DNA of 9,143 nucleotides from Acidobacteriota bacterium (lineage in GTDB: Bacteria; Acidobacteriota; Blastocatellia; Pyrinomonadales; Pyrinomonadaceae), in the NCBI GenBank assembly GCA_029777145.1, contig JAKOSS010000770.1, positions 1 through 9,143 of the forward strand, read 5' to 3'. Made by a program: the position numbers and the translations under genes. Below the pieces are notes generated by a model. It was not told the DNA's origin, did not search any database, and saw only the letters and a program-made list of their open reading frames with translations. Positions 7,314-9,143 of this stretch are shown here, one piece after another; within the stretch, counting starts at the first letter, position 1; every line of letters starts with the position of its first letter.

Positions 7314-7412
7314 TTCGTCACCTAGTCGCGGAGCGACGGCACCGACATAGCCGTGGCGCGTAAGCCCACGGAACCGGGTGAAAAACGCGAGTCGAAGTCG
7401 CGCTAGCGACGA
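7314..7412. repeat. Composite hairpin repeat, copy B (shorter core)
   Basis: This copy carries the core from TTCGTCACC through GAACCGGG (7314-7378), nearly identical to copy A. It lacks the GTGAGCA heptads and has a different tail. It still ends with the small hairpin GTCGC-GCTA-GCGAC (7397-7410), whose loop differs from A and C while the stem is kept. The 66 bp between A and B (7248-7313) hold nothing I recognise. Confidence 0.88.
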
Positions 7413-7422
7413 AAACGAAGCC

Positions 7423-7569
7423 GTAAGCAGTGAGTCGTAAGCAGTGAGCAGACGCTGGTTACGACGCCGTTCGTCACCTAGTTGCGGAGCGACGGCTTCG
7501 ACATAGCCGTGGCGCGTAAGCCCACGGAACCGGGGCAAGAATTGAATTTGGGAGTCGCGTCAGCGACGA
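7423..7569. repeat. Composite hairpin repeat, copy C
   Basis: It aligns with copy A over its full length at a constant 322-bp offset. The four leading heptads are GTAAGCA, GTGAGTC, GTAAGCA and GTGAGCA, and each keeps a TAA or TGA at positions 2-4. The first hairpin reads GTTGC-GGA-GCGAC, so one pair becomes G-T, and the loop changes. Confidence 0.93.
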
Positions 7570-7580
7570 CACGCGCCATT

Positions 7581-7608
7581 TTGGAATTGGATTCGGGATT
7601 TTGGATTG
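7581..7608. repeat. Heptad patch after composite repeat C
   Basis: TTGGAAT, TGGATTC, GGGATTT and TGGATTG make four drifted 7-bp units, of the same kind as 5676-5703 and as the minus strand of 2197-2245. From here to 7741 I see no gene. Confidence 0.6.
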
Positions 7609-7741
7609 ACCGTGATCAGTTCGTTTTCCAGTCGCGCCACATCTTTGCTCGCCGACGATAAGTCACGTGTGAACGCGCAACTCACGCGAGTCGCCGAATT
7701 TCGGATCCGACATGCGAATCCGCAATGCCTTATGGACGCCG

Positions 7742-7760
7742 GCTCCGTGGTCCATGGAGC
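7742..7760. other. Strong 19-bp dyad
   Basis: GCTCCGTGG, one central T, then CCATGGAGC: eight of nine arm pairs match. It could be an operator or a hairpin. It lies 44 bp left of the tRNA-Cys fragment with no gene assigned to it. Confidence 0.5.
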
Positions 7761-7804
7761 AATTACCTGCCGTTTATCTTTCGACTGTACGTTGTTGAAA
7801 AGAT

Positions 7805-7852
<48 letters not shown>

Positions 7853-7864
7853 GTCCAAGGCATT

Positions 7865-7977
7865 TTGCACCGAGTTGCACGGTATTGAATACGCGTGTGT
7901 TGTCAACAACTTAGCGTGAGCTTGCGAACTCTGTGCAAGCCGGTGCGTGCAGGGAGTCCCCACAAATCTCCCCACAA
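7865..7977. other. Short direct and inverted repeats beside the tRNA fragment, possible integrase arm sites
   Basis: TTGCAC occurs at 7865-7870 and 7875-7880, one helical turn apart, and inverted (GTGCAA) at 7933-7938. GTATT-G-AATAC (7882-7892) and GTTGT-CA-ACAAC (7899-7910) are dyads. TCCCCACAA occurs at 7957-7965 and 7969-7977. Short repeats of this size next to att are typical of tyrosine recombinase arm binding. No integrase gene is visible. Confidence 0.45.
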
Positions 7978-8262
7978 TCGATTATCAAATTCGCTCTGAA
8001 AGTGAACTGGCCAAATCAGGATTCGTTGACCCAAACGATTCAGCGATCCGGCCCATCGGCTCGCCATCGCAAGCTCTAACTTTCAGGGTTGAAGGGGATT
8101 GAATTCCAAGTGTTGACCTGGCAGAAAAACTATCGACATTGCGTTCGCTCTGTGCGAACATACACGGCTAAGGATCAACACCATTTTTTCACACTGATTG
8201 GGCCGCAGGACCGTCTCGCAAATTCGGAATCCCACTATCGCAGACGACTGGCTGCCGGTTTC
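7978..8262. other. Gene-free leader region of the metacaspase gene with a hairpin
   Basis: No convincing gene or promoter is seen. GTTCGC (8143-8148) and GCGAAC (8154-8159) form a 6-bp dyad with a 5-nt centre that could be an operator. TTGACC at 8113-8118 resembles a -35 box, but no good -10 box follows at the right distance. Confidence 0.3.
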
Positions 8263-8268
8263 AGGAGG
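8263..8268 (+). promoter_or_regulatory. Ribosome binding site of the metacaspase gene
   Basis: AGGAGG ends 5 nt before the ATG at 8274, the strongest Shine-Dalgarno in the window. It sets the start of the last gene. Confidence 0.9.
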
Positions 8269-8273
8269 CTCGG

Positions 8274-9143
8274 ATGAAGCAAACTGCCCGATTCACTTTT
8301 TTCACTTCGTTTCTTGCATTAATTGCGACTGCATTCGCATCATTCGCCCAGGACCGCCAACTGACACGTCAGACGACAACGTCGACAGATCAGAAGCGGA
8401 TCGCGCTGGTGATCGGCAACGGGAATTACACATCGGCGCGAAAACTCGCCAATCCGGTCAATGACGCAAACGACGTGAGTTCCGAGCTTCGAACTCTTGG
8501 GTTCGAGGTCATCTCCGGGACCGATCTCGACAAGCGGCAAATGACCGACAAGATCCGTGAATTCGGCGACCGGCTGAGCGCGACGAAAGGCGTCGGGCTC
8601 TTCTATTACGCCGGCCACGGCGTGCAGGTCGGCGGACGGAACTATCTCATCCCTATCAACGCCGAAATTCCGCGTGAGGACGAGATCGAATTCGCCGCGC
8701 TGAACCTAGATTTCGTTCTGCAGAAAATGGCGACGGCGAACAATGGCTTGAACATAATCATCCTCGACGCATGTCGGAACAATCCGTTCGCGCGCGGCTG
8801 GAGCCGCGGTACGGATGACGGCGGGCTGGCACAGGTCATAGCGCCGACCGGCACGTTCATCGCGTACGCGACGGCGCCGAACATGACGGCTTCGGACGGG
8901 ACGCGACGCAACGGACTCTACACGGCGGAACTGATCAAACAACTCAAGGAGCCGGGTCTGAAGATCGAGGAAGCGTTCAAGAACGTGACGATCGCCGTCG
9001 ACCGGACATCGGGCGGGAAACAGATCCCGTGGACGTCATCGAGCCTGCGGGGCGATTTCTATTTCACCAAGACGTCCGGAAACACCGCGGTACGGACCGA
9101 ACCGGACCCACAGATCACCGCAACGACCGCAGCGCAGCAGGAA
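8274..9143 (+). CDS. Exported caspase-family protein (metacaspase/orthocaspase, peptidase C14), 3' end cut
   Basis: 290 residues are visible and the frame is open to the window end. A signal peptide (MKQTARFTFFTSFLALIATAFASFA) likely ends near residue 25 before QD, so the protein would act in the periplasm. The caspase-fold domain starts at RIALVIGNGNY (42-52) and continues with LANPVNDANDV (58-68). The catalytic pair is present: His115 in YYAGHGVQ and Cys167 in LDACRNNPF. The domain closes near LRGDFYF (258-264), and a Thr/Pro/Gln-rich linker begins, suggesting a longer protein with a further domain such as repeats or a binding module. Bacterial relatives are Cys proteases that usually cut after Arg or Lys; the target is unknown here. 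By the tRNA-fragment logic this gene would lie inside the inserted element. Confidence 0.9.
   Translation, partial: MKQTARFTFFTSFLALIATAFASFAQDRQLTRQTTTSTDQKRIALVIGNGNYTSARKLANPVNDANDVSSELRTLGFEVISGTDLDKRQMTDKIREFGDRLSATKGVGLFYYAGHGVQVGGRNYLIPINAEIPREDEIEFAALNLDFVLQKMATANNGLNIIILDACRNNPFARGWSRGTDDGGLAQVIAPTGTFIAYATAPNMTASDGTRRNGLYTAELIKQLKEPGLKIEEAFKNVTIAVDRTSGGKQIPWTSSSLRGDFYFTKTSGNTAVRTEPDPQITATTAAQQE

Noticed and set aside
7152..7538. Minus-strand open frame of 128 codons
   Set aside because: It is made entirely of the composite repeats; its repeated peptide RFRGLTRHGYV comes from the hairpin core.
7101..7569. CRISPR array
   Set aside because: Only three copies with unequal spacing (166 and 156 bp) and unit lengths; no short repeat alternates with spacers of uniform size.
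8089..8277. 62-codon plus-strand open frame before the metacaspase gene
   Set aside because: It has a TTG start, no ribosome binding site and no recognisable content, and it overlaps the strong Shine-Dalgarno and start of the real gene.

Overview
The window looks like chromosomal DNA of a GC-rich, free-living Gram-negative-type bacterium. The best guess is Acidobacteriota, class Blastocatellia (Pyrinomonadaceae-like). That guess rests on the gene set, the protein style and the many short intergenic repeats, not on a marker gene, so it is tentative. Five protein genes can be supported, two of them cut by the window ends.

Left block, minus strand (3106 down to 1): nfnA, nfnB and the start of a 2-oxoacid:ferredoxin oxidoreductase alpha subunit (korA). 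The genes run in one direction and the nfnB-korA gap is only 3 nt, so they probably form one operon. As a unit, KOR would oxidise a 2-oxoacid and reduce ferredoxin, and NfnAB would use reduced ferredoxin with NADH to make NADPH by electron bifurcation. nfnA and nfnB, which encode partner subunits, are separated by a 179-nt spacer almost filled by a 7-bp-period tandem array.

Middle block, plus strand (3514-7104): an exported penicillin-acylase-family N-terminal-nucleophile hydrolase, then an exported BNR-4 beta-propeller protein with a His/His/Tyr/Arg pattern like that of ulvan-type polysaccharide lyases. The divergent spacer upstream of the acylase (3107-3513) holds three hairpins in a row, and the first and third have complementary loops. 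The acylase-BNR spacer consists largely of heptads, a palindrome cluster and a 10-bp repeat.

Right block (7101-8273) is 1.1 kb without a convincing gene. It holds three copies of a composite hairpin repeat, another heptad patch, a strong dyad, a displaced 3' half of tRNA-Cys(GCA) on the minus strand, and short repeats beside it that look like integrase arm sites. This is best read as one end of an integrated or decayed element lying to the right. The window ends inside an exported caspase-fold (metacaspase/orthocaspase) gene with a perfect Shine-Dalgarno, which would then sit on that element.

The main unexplained theme is the heptad repeats. Arrays with unrelated heptad sequences begin at or within 2 nt of the stop codons of three different genes (nfnA, acylase, BNR protein). 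In two of the three the heptad carries a stop codon, so the array closes all three reading frames downstream of the gene.
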